A DNA stretch of 64,000 nucleotides from CALEMW01 sp964343835 (GTDB lineage: Bacteria > Krumholzibacteriota > Krumholzibacteriia > LZORAL124-64-63): contig CAYFKR010000006.1 in the NCBI GenBank assembly GCA_964343835.1, positions 124,001-188,000 on the forward strand, written 5' to 3'. A program made the position numbers and the translations under genes. Positions 7,658-16,354 of the stretch are shown in pieces; positions within the stretch are counted from its first letter, which is position 1; each line of letters starts with the position of its first letter. The notes under the pieces are model-generated. The model saw only the letters and a list, made by a program, of their open reading frames with translations. It was not told the origin of the DNA and did not search any database.

Positions 7658-10138
7658 CTACTGGACGTCCAGTTCGAAGTGTTCGCGCAGCACCCAGCGG
7701 ATGGCGTCGGCCATCTCGTCGTGATCGAGGCGGTGAGGGTCGAAGCCCCAGATCACGTCGGCCTTGCCGCCGGGCTTGGTCAGGGCCGTCTTGTAGGAAA
7801 GGATGCCCACGGGCACGCCGTCGGTGCGGGCCCGGCCCGTCGTGGGATCGACGGTCCAGGAGCCGCAGTAGAGCTGGGCGGAGATGTCGATCCCGCCCGG
7901 GAAGTCCGTGTCGCCGGCGGCCAGGTGCTCATCCAGGATCCAGTCGAAGCGCGTGTAGGCGCGCCACATGGGCTCCACGGCAGGGGAGCCGTCGGGCAGC
8001 ACCTGGGGGGCCCAGTTGGTGGTCCTGGAGGTCACGTTGGTGTCGTAGAACTCGTCGATGCCGCCGAACGCGAAGTTCAGGTTCAGCACGTCGGAGTCGT
8101 CGGCGTAGTCGATGGTCGACCAGGTGAACACCGTGTCGGCGAAGGCGTTCGAGCCCACGTGGTTGGCCTTGAACTCGGGATCCAGGATCACGGCCTTGGT
8201 GCCGCCGCAGCGACGCAGCAGGTGCTGCGTGTTGTTGCCGCAGATGCCCGAGTCGCGCCAGAACACCGGAGGAGTCATGAGGTTGGTCATGCTCAGGCCG
8301 ATGGCGCGGTAGGGGAACTTCTCGCGGCCGCGGAGGATGATGTTCTCGTCCTCGTCCTCACGGATGCCGAAGCCCAGGGCGTAGGGCTGGTTGCCGCACA
8401 TGGCGGTCATCTCGTCCGTGTCGTAGATCACCGGGTAGAGCCACAGGGTGTTGCCCGTACCGCGCGGGCCGAAGTTCTGCATGGCGCCGGAGCCCACCAT
8501 GAAGAGGTTGCCCACGTTGGTCAGGTAGGTCTCGAGCCACACGAAGACGTCGGGCGTGGTCGAGGGCACGAAGTTGCTCTGGATGTAGCTGAGCGAGCCG
8601 AGCTTGGTGGTCCACATCAGGACCTTGTAGTTCACGGCCTCGCGGTAGCCCCAGGACTGGGTGTCCTGGGCATCGATCTCGTCGGCGTCGTCGCCCCAGC
8701 CCTGCACGTTGCCCAGCACGCCGGCCCAGAAGGCGTCGCGGTAGAAGTCCTCGTCGTAGGCGCGGCCGTTGGCGTCGAGCCAGCCGTTCGACTCGTGGTC
8801 CACCACGTCGTCGATCAGCAGCAGCGGGCGCTGGTCGGCGGGCTCGGGCACGGGCACCACGGTCATCACGTAGCGCACTCGGGTGAGCTGGCCGGAGTTG
8901 TCGCGCACCTCGACCACCAGGGTGTGGATACCCGAGTCGAAGGTCTGGATGCCCGACTCGCGGTGGGCGTCGGAGTTGCCCCACTGCACGGCCCAGCCCG
9001 GATCGGCGTCGTTCTCCACGTCGTCGATGTCCCAGCCGTAGCGGAAGGCGTCGATCAGGCCGCCGTACTCGTCGGCGTTGGCGTGCCAGGCGAACTCCAG
9101 GGGCTGGTTCTGGGCGATGTCGTAGCGCACGATGCCGTTCAGGCCGGCCGACACGCTGGAGCCCAGGAACGTCTCCTGGACCGAGAGCGAGGGGCTCTTG
9201 GAGTCGTCGATGCGGAAGTTGTGCACCGTGCCGGCGTAGCTCAGGTCGAGGCTCACGGCGCCCGCGGTGTCCTGGGCCTGCATGGCGAACAGGTAGTAGT
9301 GGTCCGCCTCGGCGGGCTTGTTGAAGGTGACCCTGCGGTCCTCCTCCAAGGGCTCGTAGGTGATCCAGTCGCTCCAGCCGGGGTCGGAGAAGCTGACCAG
9401 CTCGTCCTTGTAGCGCTCGAAGCGATAGCGCGAGGAGACGGGCAGCGGATCCCCGCCCTCCACCTCGATGATGGCGTCCTTCAGCAGGTAGCGGACCTTC
9501 GTCGGCATCTCCGTCTCGAAGTCGGGGTCGTTGCCGGTCCAGCCCAGGATGAACGAGGGCGGCACGCCGCGGGCGTCGTCGTAGTTCCTGGTCAGCGACG
9601 GCGGCGTCGTCAGCCGGATGGAAGGCGCCAGGGTGGTGGCGGTGAAGGTGATCATGGCGGGGGTCGGGTCCACGGCCCCGTCCTCGTCCACGGCCCGCAC
9701 GAACAGCGTGTGCGGCTGGAAGAAGCGCTGCAGCTCCTCGGGCAGGATCTCGTCCTGGTCGAAGCCGGACGAGTCGGCCGACACGATGAAGATCGTGTCG
9801 GTGGCCGTGGTGAAGTTCCACGGATGCAGGGTGTCGCCCGTTGCGGGATCCACCGTCAGCGTGTCCTGCACGCTGATGCCGTCCTCGCCGTTGGACGTCA
9901 TCTTCCACTGGAAGCCGCGGATGTTCCCGTCGGGATCGCTGCCGGTCCAGAAGAACTCGACCACGATGTCCGTCTGCTCGAGGACCGGGGGCATGCCCGT
10001 GATCCGCGTTTCGGGAACGGCGTTGATGATCCGCACCCCGCCGAGCTCGTTGGACGGCGAACAGCCGTTGGTCACCGCTAGGAAGACCGCCGGCGCCAGG
10101 GCCAGGAGAACCGCTACCATCTTCGTCATCCGCTGCAA
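7658..10138 (-). CDS. Large exported (lipo)protein with Ig-like repeats and a GATase-like region; TTG start proposed
   Basis: About 826 aa. It shares the opening pattern with the gene just upstream (an aromatic/charged PETxxTGxPP segment, then FFWTGSDPDGN), so the two are tandem paralogues, probably with fibronectin/Ig-like domains at the N-terminal side. A central stretch starting RPLLLIDDVVDHESNGW resembles the glutamine-amidotransferase-like fold seen in other surface proteins of these bacteria. An ATG at 10180 would also be in frame but has no usable ribosome site. I prefer the TTG at 10138 because AGGAGG (10146-10151) stands exactly 7 nt before it and the product then opens directly into a signal sequence. 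The lipobox-like end (AVTNGC) has an unusual Thr at -3, so lipidation is uncertain. Function unknown. Confidence 0.68.
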   Translation of the reverse strand: MQRMTKMVAVLLALAPAVFLAVTNGCSPSNELGGVRIINAVPETRITGMPPVLEQTDIVVEFFWTGSDPDGNIRGFQWKMTSNGEDGISVQDTLTVDPATGDTLHPWNFTTATDTIFIVSADSSGFDQDEILPEELQRFFQPHTLFVRAVDEDGAVDPTPAMITFTATTLAPSIRLTTPPSLTRNYDDARGVPPSFILGWTGNDPDFETEMPTKVRYLLKDAIIEVEGGDPLPVSSRYRFERYKDELVSFSDPGWSDWITYEPLEEDRRVTFNKPAEADHYYLFAMQAQDTAGAVSLDLSYAGTVHNFRIDDSKSPSLSVQETFLGSSVSAGLNGIVRYDIAQNQPLEFAWHANADEYGGLIDAFRYGWDIDDVENDADPGWAVQWGNSDAHRESGIQTFDSGIHTLVVEVRDNSGQLTRVRYVMTVVPVPEPADQRPLLLIDDVVDHESNGWLDANGRAYDEDFYRDAFWAGVLGNVQGWGDDADEIDAQDTQSWGYREAVNYKVLMWTTKLGSLSYIQSNFVPSTTPDVFVWLETYLTNVGNLFMVGSGAMQNFGPRGTGNTLWLYPVIYDTDEMTAMCGNQPYALGFGIREDEDENIILRGREKFPYRAIGLSMTNLMTPPVFWRDSGICGNNTQHLLRRCGGTKAVILDPEFKANHVGSNAFADTVFTWSTIDYADDSDVLNLNFAFGGIDEFYDTNVTSRTTNWAPQVLPDGSPAVEPMWRAYTRFDWILDEHLAAGDTDFPGGIDISAQLYCGSWTVDPTTGRARTDGVPVGILSYKTALTKPGGKADVIWGFDPHRLDHDEMADAIRWVLREHFELDVQ

Positions 10139-10145
10139 GGCTGAA

Positions 10146-10151
10146 CCTCCT
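10146..10151 (-). promoter_or_regulatory. Ribosome binding site that favours a TTG start
   Basis: A full AGGAGG on the minus strand lies 7 nt upstream of an in-frame TTG (10138-10136). The alternative ATG at 10180 has only an AGGCGG touching the start codon. This site is the main reason for the shorter gene model. Confidence 0.6.
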
Positions 10152-10189
10152 GCCTGCACGTCGGTTTCGTTCGTTTCCATCCGCCTGCG

Positions 10190-12577
10190 CTAGGGCAGCG
10201 GCGGGAAGATCTCGGGCGGGTTGGGACCGACCGGATTCGCGACCATCTTCAGGACGTACTGCTTCTGCATCGGTGCGCTCTCGAAACTGAAGAACTGGTA
10301 CTGCAACCGATCGACGGCTCCCGTGTAGGGGTCCTCGCAGCTTTCACCGTGCACCTCGGGCGCCCGGGGGCTCTGGTAGTAAACGTAGGCGCAATGGTCG
10401 TCGTTGTAAGCCGGGACCGTCCCGTCACGGGCGATGACGGTCGCAGTGCTCAGACCGAACTGCATGGTCAACAGCTGGAACGCCCGGTCGATCTGCTCAG
10501 GACTCCAGGTCGGGTTGCTGGCACCCAGGATGCTCTTGAAGATCAGTTCGCCGACCTGGAAGTAAACGTTGGGAGCATAGACGCGGACCGGAATGCTCCA
10601 GACGCCGTTGTCATCATAGCTGTCGGCATGGTTATCCGGGTTCATGGTATAGGAGATCAGCAAGAGATCATCCACACCAGAGCCGTCGGAAATGATGTTC
10701 GTCAGTGAGTCCCTGTGGGAGACGATCTCGTAACGGCACGACATCATCCGATCCCTGGGCTCGCCAAAGGTCTCGCCTCCGGGGGCCGTTCGCGGGAGGA
10801 AGAGCCTCTCATCCGGGGAATCCTGAGCGTACACCTTGACCTCGTAGTCGAAGGAACGCATGGGGATTCCTACAGCGGAATAGCCTCCACCCACAGGATC
10901 GGAGTCGATCACGACGGATCCGGAGTTCGGGTTCACCCAGCCCTCATGCTCATCCGGGTTCGCTTCCAGCTGAGTCCAGGAGGAGTGGTTTGCAGATACG
11001 TAGTCGGAGGCCCCAGGAACGAGCGCGACATAGAAGGTGTCGATGTCTGCAGCGGACGACCCGTCCGGGAACCCGGACGTAGCCCCAGCCGTGGAAACCT
11101 CGAGTGCCTCGACCACCGGCGGCCTGTTCCCCGCGAACTCGAAGATCTCGGGCGTGCCGTCACGACGGCCGTGTTCGTCCACGGCGCGCATGAAGAACTC
11201 GTACTCGAACGGCCCCACGATGGTGCTCATGGTGTCGGCGCTGCCGACGGCGAAGGGATCGTCCCACACGCTGGCCACCACGTTGCTGAACTCGGTCTCG
11301 AAGCGGAAGGCCGAGTTCTCGCCGCCCAGGTACTTGCCCACGGCCTCGAACTTGGCCTGGAAGGCCACGCCGTAGCCCGGGTCCGACACGCCGTCCAGCT
11401 CGCTGAAGCGGGTGTCTGCGCCGTCGTCCCAGCCCAGGGCCTTGAACACGGCCACCGACCGGTGGGGCAGGGTGTCCCCCACCGCGAAGCTGGCGGTGGA
11501 GGTGGTCCCGTCGGGGCGGTAGACGGTGAAGTAGGGGTAGACGTTGGGATCGGTGTAGAAGGGATCCTCCGACGGCACGGTCTCGAACACGCCGTCCCCG
11601 TCGAAGTCCTTGTCCAGGCCCAGGATCGCCGTGTCGGGATCGTAGTTCACCACGAAGGGGAACTCCTGCTTCTCCAGGGGCACCTCCACGCCGGCCACGT
11701 CGGTGGTGTTGACCAGCAGCAGGTGCACGCCCTGGGTCAGGCGCCGCAGCGAGACGTCGGAGCCGGTGTTGTCGTTGGCGAAGTCCAGGGCGATCACGTC
11801 GCCGAAGTAGCTGGCCATGCGGTTCTCGGCGATGTCGAAGCGCTGGGGGAACCAGCAATCCTCGTTCACCTCGTCGCAATCCACGTCCAGGGGCAGGCGG
11901 TACTTGTAGCCGTAGAGGCCGTCCAGGGGCGGCACGGTGTCGCGCTCGGCCAGGAGCTGGTCGCTGAAGGAGCGGATGTTGGGCGTGGTGCCGTTCCACG
12001 AGATCACGAAGGGCTTGGCGTAGCCGATGGTGTCCTGCTCGGCCACCAGGGTCTCGGAGTTCTGCTCGTGGCTGTCGTAGAAGGCGATCTCGGGTGTACC
12101 CAGGGCGTTGCTCAGGAAGTAGAGCCGTGCCGGCGTGCGGTCGAAGTCGCCGCGGTCGTCCACCGCCACGATGTGGAAGGTCATGTCCCGGGAGGTCACC
12201 GAGCCCTGGTTGATCTGGAAGTCGATGATCGTGTCGGTCCGCGTGGTCCAGTGACCGATCTCGAGGGTGGTGATGATCAGGGCCGGGTTGAAGCGGATGT
12301 CCTCTTCGTCGTCGTCCGTGTCCTCGTCCTGGATCGTGCTGTCGGTCAGGGCCCACACGTAGCGCTCCACGCGCCCGTCGGAGTCCGTGCCGTGCCAGAA
12401 GAGGTGGAAGTGGAACTGGCCGCTTCCCTCGTCCACCGGAGCACCGGTCAGGTACGTCTCGGGCGGGTGGTTGACGATCACCGTCTCGGGCACGAAGGCG
12501 CGGCACCCGAAGAGGGCCGTGACGGCCACGAGCACCGCCAGGATATAGAACGTGACCAGTCGAGTCTGGAGCCGCAT
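10190..12577 (-). CDS. Large lipoprotein with Ig-like repeats (paralogue of the next gene)
   Basis: A 795-aa predicted lipoprotein: hydrophobic YILAVLVAVTALFGC with Cys25 as the acylation site. The mature protein begins with HPPETYLTGAPVDEG and FHLFWHGTDSDG, the same opening as the following paralogue, suggesting repeated beta-sandwich domains. Further recognisable domains are absent. It is first in a transcription unit driven by the promoter at 12747-12776, with about 160 nt of leader. The 3' third of the gene (about 10250-11160) is visibly poorer in G+C than the rest: sampled lines at 10621-10740 hold 64 G/C of 120, against 80 of 120 for lines at 11221-11280 and 11641-11700. This hints at a recombined or recently acquired C-terminal part. 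The function is unknown. Confidence 0.72.
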   Translation of the reverse strand: MRLQTRLVTFYILAVLVAVTALFGCRAFVPETVIVNHPPETYLTGAPVDEGSGQFHFHLFWHGTDSDGRVERYVWALTDSTIQDEDTDDDEEDIRFNPALIITTLEIGHWTTRTDTIIDFQINQGSVTSRDMTFHIVAVDDRGDFDRTPARLYFLSNALGTPEIAFYDSHEQNSETLVAEQDTIGYAKPFVISWNGTTPNIRSFSDQLLAERDTVPPLDGLYGYKYRLPLDVDCDEVNEDCWFPQRFDIAENRMASYFGDVIALDFANDNTGSDVSLRRLTQGVHLLLVNTTDVAGVEVPLEKQEFPFVVNYDPDTAILGLDKDFDGDGVFETVPSEDPFYTDPNVYPYFTVYRPDGTTSTASFAVGDTLPHRSVAVFKALGWDDGADTRFSELDGVSDPGYGVAFQAKFEAVGKYLGGENSAFRFETEFSNVVASVWDDPFAVGSADTMSTIVGPFEYEFFMRAVDEHGRRDGTPEIFEFAGNRPPVVEALEVSTAGATSGFPDGSSAADIDTFYVALVPGASDYVSANHSSWTQLEANPDEHEGWVNPNSGSVVIDSDPVGGGYSAVGIPMRSFDYEVKVYAQDSPDERLFLPRTAPGGETFGEPRDRMMSCRYEIVSHRDSLTNIISDGSGVDDLLLISYTMNPDNHADSYDDNGVWSIPVRVYAPNVYFQVGELIFKSILGASNPTWSPEQIDRAFQLLTMQFGLSTATVIARDGTVPAYNDDHCAYVYYQSPRAPEVHGESCEDPYTGAVDRLQYQFFSFESAPMQKQYVLKMVANPVGPNPPEIFPPLP

Positions 12578-12746
12578 GTCGGACGTCGCCTTTCATACAG
12601 GTCGCAGTGCGGGTCGAGGCGCCGATCGGACGCCGGTCGCCGCGCAGGTCGCAACGCGAGGACGGTCCCGGCCGCCCATGCACGATCGACGCGACACGGG
12701 AACGTGGGGTTTTCCCGGTTCTGGGGGCTGGAGTTGTTGCTGGTCA

Positions 12747-12776
12747 AATATAGGGATCGGCGTTCCGGGGTGTCAA
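12747..12776 (-). promoter_or_regulatory. Sigma-70-type promoter for the secreted-protein operon
   Basis: TTGACA (12776-12771), an 18-nt spacer and TATATT (12752-12747) on the minus strand. The -10 also reads as TATATTTG, matching the TAnnTTTG form used by Bacteroidota-type sigma factors. It sits in one of the few AT-rich patches of the region, about 170 nt upstream of the lipoprotein start at 12577. I see no other element in the 12578-12740 leader. Confidence 0.65.
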
Positions 12777-12843
12777 CCTCGATATCCCCGCCGCGCCCCT
12801 GCAAAGGCAGGAAAATCAAGCAGATCACCCGCTCCAGGGCATG

Positions 12844-12873
12844 AAAAAAGGGGAGCGGCCGAAGCCGCTCCCC
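12844..12873 (-). terminator. Intrinsic terminator of the 1021-aa surface-protein gene
   Basis: Perfect 10-bp stem GGGGAGCGGC (12850-12859) with GCCGCTCCCC (12864-12873) and a 4-nt loop, followed on the minus strand by six T (12849-12844). It lies 20 nt beyond the stop codon at 12894, giving the gene its own transcription unit. Confidence 0.9.
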
Positions 12874-12893
12874 CATCGACGGAACCGTGAAGG

Positions 12894-15800
12894 TTACTTC
12901 ACGAGAGCCATCTTGTTGACCACGGTCTGGCCGTCAGTCTTCGTCTGGTAGAAGTAGACACCAGAGGCGACATCGCTGCCGCTGTCGCTGGTACCGTTCC
13001 ACATGACGCTCTGCAGACCAGCATCGCGCACCTCGTCAACCAGCGTGCGGACGAGCTCGCCGCGCACGTTGAAGATCTCGATGTTCACATGACCGCGCTT
13101 GGGCATGTTGAACTTGATCTCCGTCGTCGGGTTGAAGGGGTTCGGGAAGTTCCTGGCACTCAGGACACGCGGAGCATCGCCAACACCCGTGGGGGTGCCG
13201 GAGCCGCTCAGGTGACCGAAGTAGATCAGGATGTTGTTCAGGCCCTCGGTACGAGCAGCGACCGCACCCAGCGCGCCAGGAGGCGTGTAACCGGGGGTGG
13301 TGTACCAGTACATGAGGTCCACGGGGAAGTAAACGACCTTCGAGCCCATATTCACGTTCGAGAAGCCAGCGGCCTCCAGACCGGCGTGGCCGGCCCAGTT
13401 CGCGATGACCTCGGTCGTGCCAGCAGGCTGGACGGCATCGAAGGTGTTCAGGCCCGGGCAGCTGCCGTAGGCGATGAAGTCGATGCCGAGATCGAAGGTG
13501 GCGTTGCCGGTGGTAGCCTGGACCAGCGGAGCGGTGACGCCGCCGAGCAGCGCGCTCACGTCATGCTGGACATAGTTCACCGACAGCCAGGTGTTCACGA
13601 AGTTCAGACCAGCGGTGCCCTGACCCTGCGTGAGGTCGTAGGCGATGTTGTCACCGGTCAGCAGCATGTTCTTGCCGGTCTGCAGCCAGGTGTCGAAGAG
13701 GGACAGGTCGTCCGTCTTGTCCGAAGCCTGGTCGAAGGTCGGCAGCGAGAAGCTGCTCAGGTTACCGAAGGTGTACAGCACGCTGTTGTAGCCGGCGATC
13801 TGCAGGGCAGTCGCGCGGGAACCCAGACCGTTGCTGACGCCCGAGGACGGGGCGTTGACGTAGTACACGTCGTAGTCCACACCCTCGATGTAACCGAGGT
13901 TGTTCAGGGAACCGACCCACTCGTTCTCGCCACCACGACCACCGAAGTCGTTGTAGAAGAGAATCTCGGGCTGGGTACCGGCAGCATCGCTGATGGTCGG
14001 CAGACCGCGCACGATGTTGCTGGAGGGCCAATCGAAGCTGACGTAGCCAGCGTCGCCCGGGAACACACCGTAGCCGCTCAGGTCGCCAGGCAGGGTGGTG
14101 ACGCCGATGTCACCGGCCTGGTTGTCCTCGGCCCAGATGTAGTAGTGGATCACGTCGCCGGGGAAGAAGAAGTCCTCGTCCGGCAGATCGAAGCCGTAGC
14201 GGTCGGGCACGACGACGCCGGTGGCGGTGAACACGGTGTCACCCTCCACGAAGCCGCTCGTAGCGTGCAGACGGTACGGATCGAACAGGGAGTTCGCCTT
14301 CATCGTGTAGTACAGACGAGGACGAGAGTTGAGAGCCGAACCCGGACGCACGGCGGTGACGTCGTAGGTGATGGAGTCGCCGGGCAGGATAGCCGCAGCA
14401 ACGTCACCCATGATGTCGTTGGCCATGTCGAAACGGATGTCGTTGGCGCTCAGGTCCACCAGGTCGATGTCGCCGATCGTCGGGAAGTTGTCCTGGGCCA
14501 TCTCCAGCTCACGCGTGGTGATGGCGGGACCCTGGATGGCGTAGGCGGTGAACGCAACGTTGTCGAAGTACGGAGCAGGAGTACCGTCCGTGTCACTCAG
14601 ACCCCAGATCCAGCCGAGCTCGTACACGCCGAGGGCCAGCTGAACGTTGGTCGGGGTGTTGGTGACGAGGTCGGTCACGTTCTGGCCAACACGGAGGATG
14701 CCAGGCGTGTTGCTGTAGTACACGAAGTTACGGTCGGCCCAACCGGTCCAGGTCACACCGTTGTCGTTGGACGAACGGAGGTGCCAGACGTAGAACATAC
14801 CGTTCAGCAGCGGCAGGTGACGGTACACCTCGAAGGTGTAGTTGGCACCAGCGTGGGTGCTGCCGATGGGGTTGCCGAGCTCGTCCTCCCAAGCCAGCAC
14901 GGGGCTCCAAACCTCGTTCTGAGCGTGGTAGGTCGGGCCGGCGCAGCCGCCGGTCAGGTTGTGCGTGTACGAACCGGGACCGTAGGTCCAGGTGGTACCG
15001 AGGGTACCGCCGGTGCAGGGCACCACGACACCGTCGTCGATGAACGCAACCTGGGGCGTGTCGTTCGTGTTACAGGGATCCAGCATCGCGAGCTGCGGCC
15101 AGATCTTGGCGAAGTCACCGACGCTCACCGGGAAGGCGAGGAACCAGTTCGAGGCGAGCATGCCGCTCTCGAAGTCGTCGGTGGTGCCGGGCAGACCGTT
15201 GTCGCCGCTCACGCTGATGTTGTCCAGCTGAGCGAGACCGGAGGTCGGCCAGAGGCAGTCGGAGTCCGACCAGCCACCATCGGAAGTACCGCGGAAGCGC
15301 AGGTGCACCTCGTTGGAACCGGCACCGACCAGGTCGGCGGCCGCGACGGTGAAGCTGACGGTCTCACCCAGCAGGGGCACGAACATGCTCGTACCGCTGT
15401 CCCAGGTGCTGCCGTTGTACGTGCCGACGACGGTGTAACCAGCCGCACCATTGTGGGTGAGGTACAGGTAGTCGTAGCCGGGCTCGTTGTCGTAGTTGAT
15501 GTCGAAGACGACGGTCACGTTGGTAGGCAGACCGTTGTCGGCAACGGTGCCGACCCAGTCCAGATACTCCTCGTAACCATTGCCGTAACCCTCAGCGGGG
15601 TCGCCGGCGCCACAGGACGCGAAGACCTCGCCACACCAGATGGCGTTGCCGCCAGCGGGAGCGTTGAAGGTATCGATGTGCCAGATCTCAGTCGTCTTCT
15701 CGGTGAGGTCGACGCTGGTCCAGCCCTCCCAGTCGGGCAGGGTCGGGTTGACGTCATTCTGGAACTTACCGGTACCGGCGCCGGGACCACCCAGCAAATA

Positions 15801-15959
15801 AACGGTATCGGCCTTGGCGCTGTTCGTGCCCGTGCTGGTGAAGACGTTGTCGTAACGTCCGTCAGCAACGTTGTAGCCATCGATCCGGCTCACACCGGAG
15901 GCCATGGCGGTGGCGGCCACGAGAGTCAGGGCCAAGCAAACGAGAGTGAGTTTCCTCAT
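12894..15959 (-). CDS. Large secreted surface protein with FlgD-like sorting domain, apparently highly expressed
   Basis: A 1021-aa exported protein with a classical signal peptide (MRKLTLVCLALTLVAATAMA). The body contains jelly-roll-like segments (DYLYLTHNGAAGYTVVG), and a segment starting PEILFYNDFGGRGGENEW and continuing to NMLLTGDNIAYDL that resembles the GATase-like fold of its neighbours. It ends with FPNPFNPTTEIKF ... SGVYFYQTKTDG ... KMALVK, a clear FlgD-like/type IX-style C-terminal sorting domain. It stands alone between a sigma-70 promoter (16249-16277) and a strong terminator (12844-12873). Its codons favour GGT, GCT, GTT and CGT, unlike the GGC/GCC/CGC bias of ppdK or the operon genes nearby; this is typical of highly expressed genes. 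I infer an abundant surface or secreted product; its molecular task is unknown. Confidence 0.8.
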   Translation of the reverse strand: MRKLTLVCLALTLVAATAMASGVSRIDGYNVADGRYDNVFTSTGTNSAKADTVYLLGGPGAGTGKFQNDVNPTLPDWEGWTSVDLTEKTTEIWHIDTFNAPAGGNAIWCGEVFASCGAGDPAEGYGNGYEEYLDWVGTVADNGLPTNVTVVFDINYDNEPGYDYLYLTHNGAAGYTVVGTYNGSTWDSGTSMFVPLLGETVSFTVAAADLVGAGSNEVHLRFRGTSDGGWSDSDCLWPTSGLAQLDNISVSGDNGLPGTTDDFESGMLASNWFLAFPVSVGDFAKIWPQLAMLDPCNTNDTPQVAFIDDGVVVPCTGGTLGTTWTYGPGSYTHNLTGGCAGPTYHAQNEVWSPVLAWEDELGNPIGSTHAGANYTFEVYRHLPLLNGMFYVWHLRSSNDNGVTWTGWADRNFVYYSNTPGILRVGQNVTDLVTNTPTNVQLALGVYELGWIWGLSDTDGTPAPYFDNVAFTAYAIQGPAITTRELEMAQDNFPTIGDIDLVDLSANDIRFDMANDIMGDVAAAILPGDSITYDVTAVRPGSALNSRPRLYYTMKANSLFDPYRLHATSGFVEGDTVFTATGVVVPDRYGFDLPDEDFFFPGDVIHYYIWAEDNQAGDIGVTTLPGDLSGYGVFPGDAGYVSFDWPSSNIVRGLPTISDAAGTQPEILFYNDFGGRGGENEWVGSLNNLGYIEGVDYDVYYVNAPSSGVSNGLGSRATALQIAGYNSVLYTFGNLSSFSLPTFDQASDKTDDLSLFDTWLQTGKNMLLTGDNIAYDLTQGQGTAGLNFVNTWLSVNYVQHDVSALLGGVTAPLVQATTGNATFDLGIDFIAYGSCPGLNTFDAVQPAGTTEVIANWAGHAGLEAAGFSNVNMGSKVVYFPVDLMYWYTTPGYTPPGALGAVAARTEGLNNILIYFGHLSGSGTPTGVGDAPRVLSARNFPNPFNPTTEIKFNMPKRGHVNIEIFNVRGELVRTLVDEVRDAGLQSVMWNGTSDSGSDVASGVYFYQTKTDGQTVVNKMALVK

Positions 15960-16248
15960 ACTTTCCCCCCATCGCTGAACTTGTCATCAGATGGTGCAGG
16001 TGAAAGTCAAACGTCTCATCGCACACGAGGCGCAACAAGACACCAACAGAGCAGGCAGAGCGCTTTCGTACCACACACAACGGAGGACGTCGCCTCGATC
16101 CAGGATCTCGGTTTCGTCTTCCACTGTGCCCGGTGACAGGGTGACTCGCGTTTCAAGCAAGAGTGTCAAGTTAATAGGGACTTACTTGAGAAGCGGAATC
16201 GGGCGCAACGTCACAGTGGAAAGGTTCTGCCCTTGAGTCGCACCGATG
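15960..16248 (-). other. Long leader region upstream of the surface-protein gene
   Basis: About 280 nt between the proposed promoter and the start codon at 15959. It is less GC-rich than the coding DNA and encodes no convincing protein on either strand. A second TTGACA (16169-16164) occurs inside it but has no acceptable -10 at 16-18 nt. I see no riboswitch motif that I can name. The length would allow a structured leader. Confidence 0.4.
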
Positions 16249-16277
16249 AGATTACCCAAATCCGAAAGTCGAGTCAA
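16249..16277 (-). promoter_or_regulatory. Sigma-70-type promoter for the 1021-aa surface-protein gene
   Basis: TTGACT (16277-16272), exactly 17 nt, then TAATCT (16254-16249) on the minus strand, immediately downstream of the glyS terminator. It would give a leader of roughly 280 nt before the start codon at 15959. Confidence 0.55.
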
Positions 16278-16288
16278 TAGTATATGTC

Positions 16289-16321
16289 AAAAAAATCCGG
16301 ACCCCCCGGGGGAGGTCCGGA
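16289..16321 (-). terminator. Intrinsic terminator at the end of the housekeeping operon
   Basis: TCCGGACC (16296-16303) pairs with GGTCCGGA (16314-16321), with further C/G pairing inside, and is followed on the minus strand by seven T (16295-16289). It lies about 35 nt past the glyS stop at 16355 and closes the 13-gene operon that begins near 32.8 kb. Confidence 0.9.
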
Positions 16322-16354
16322 CCCGTCCGACGACGGATTAGCCGACAAAAAACG

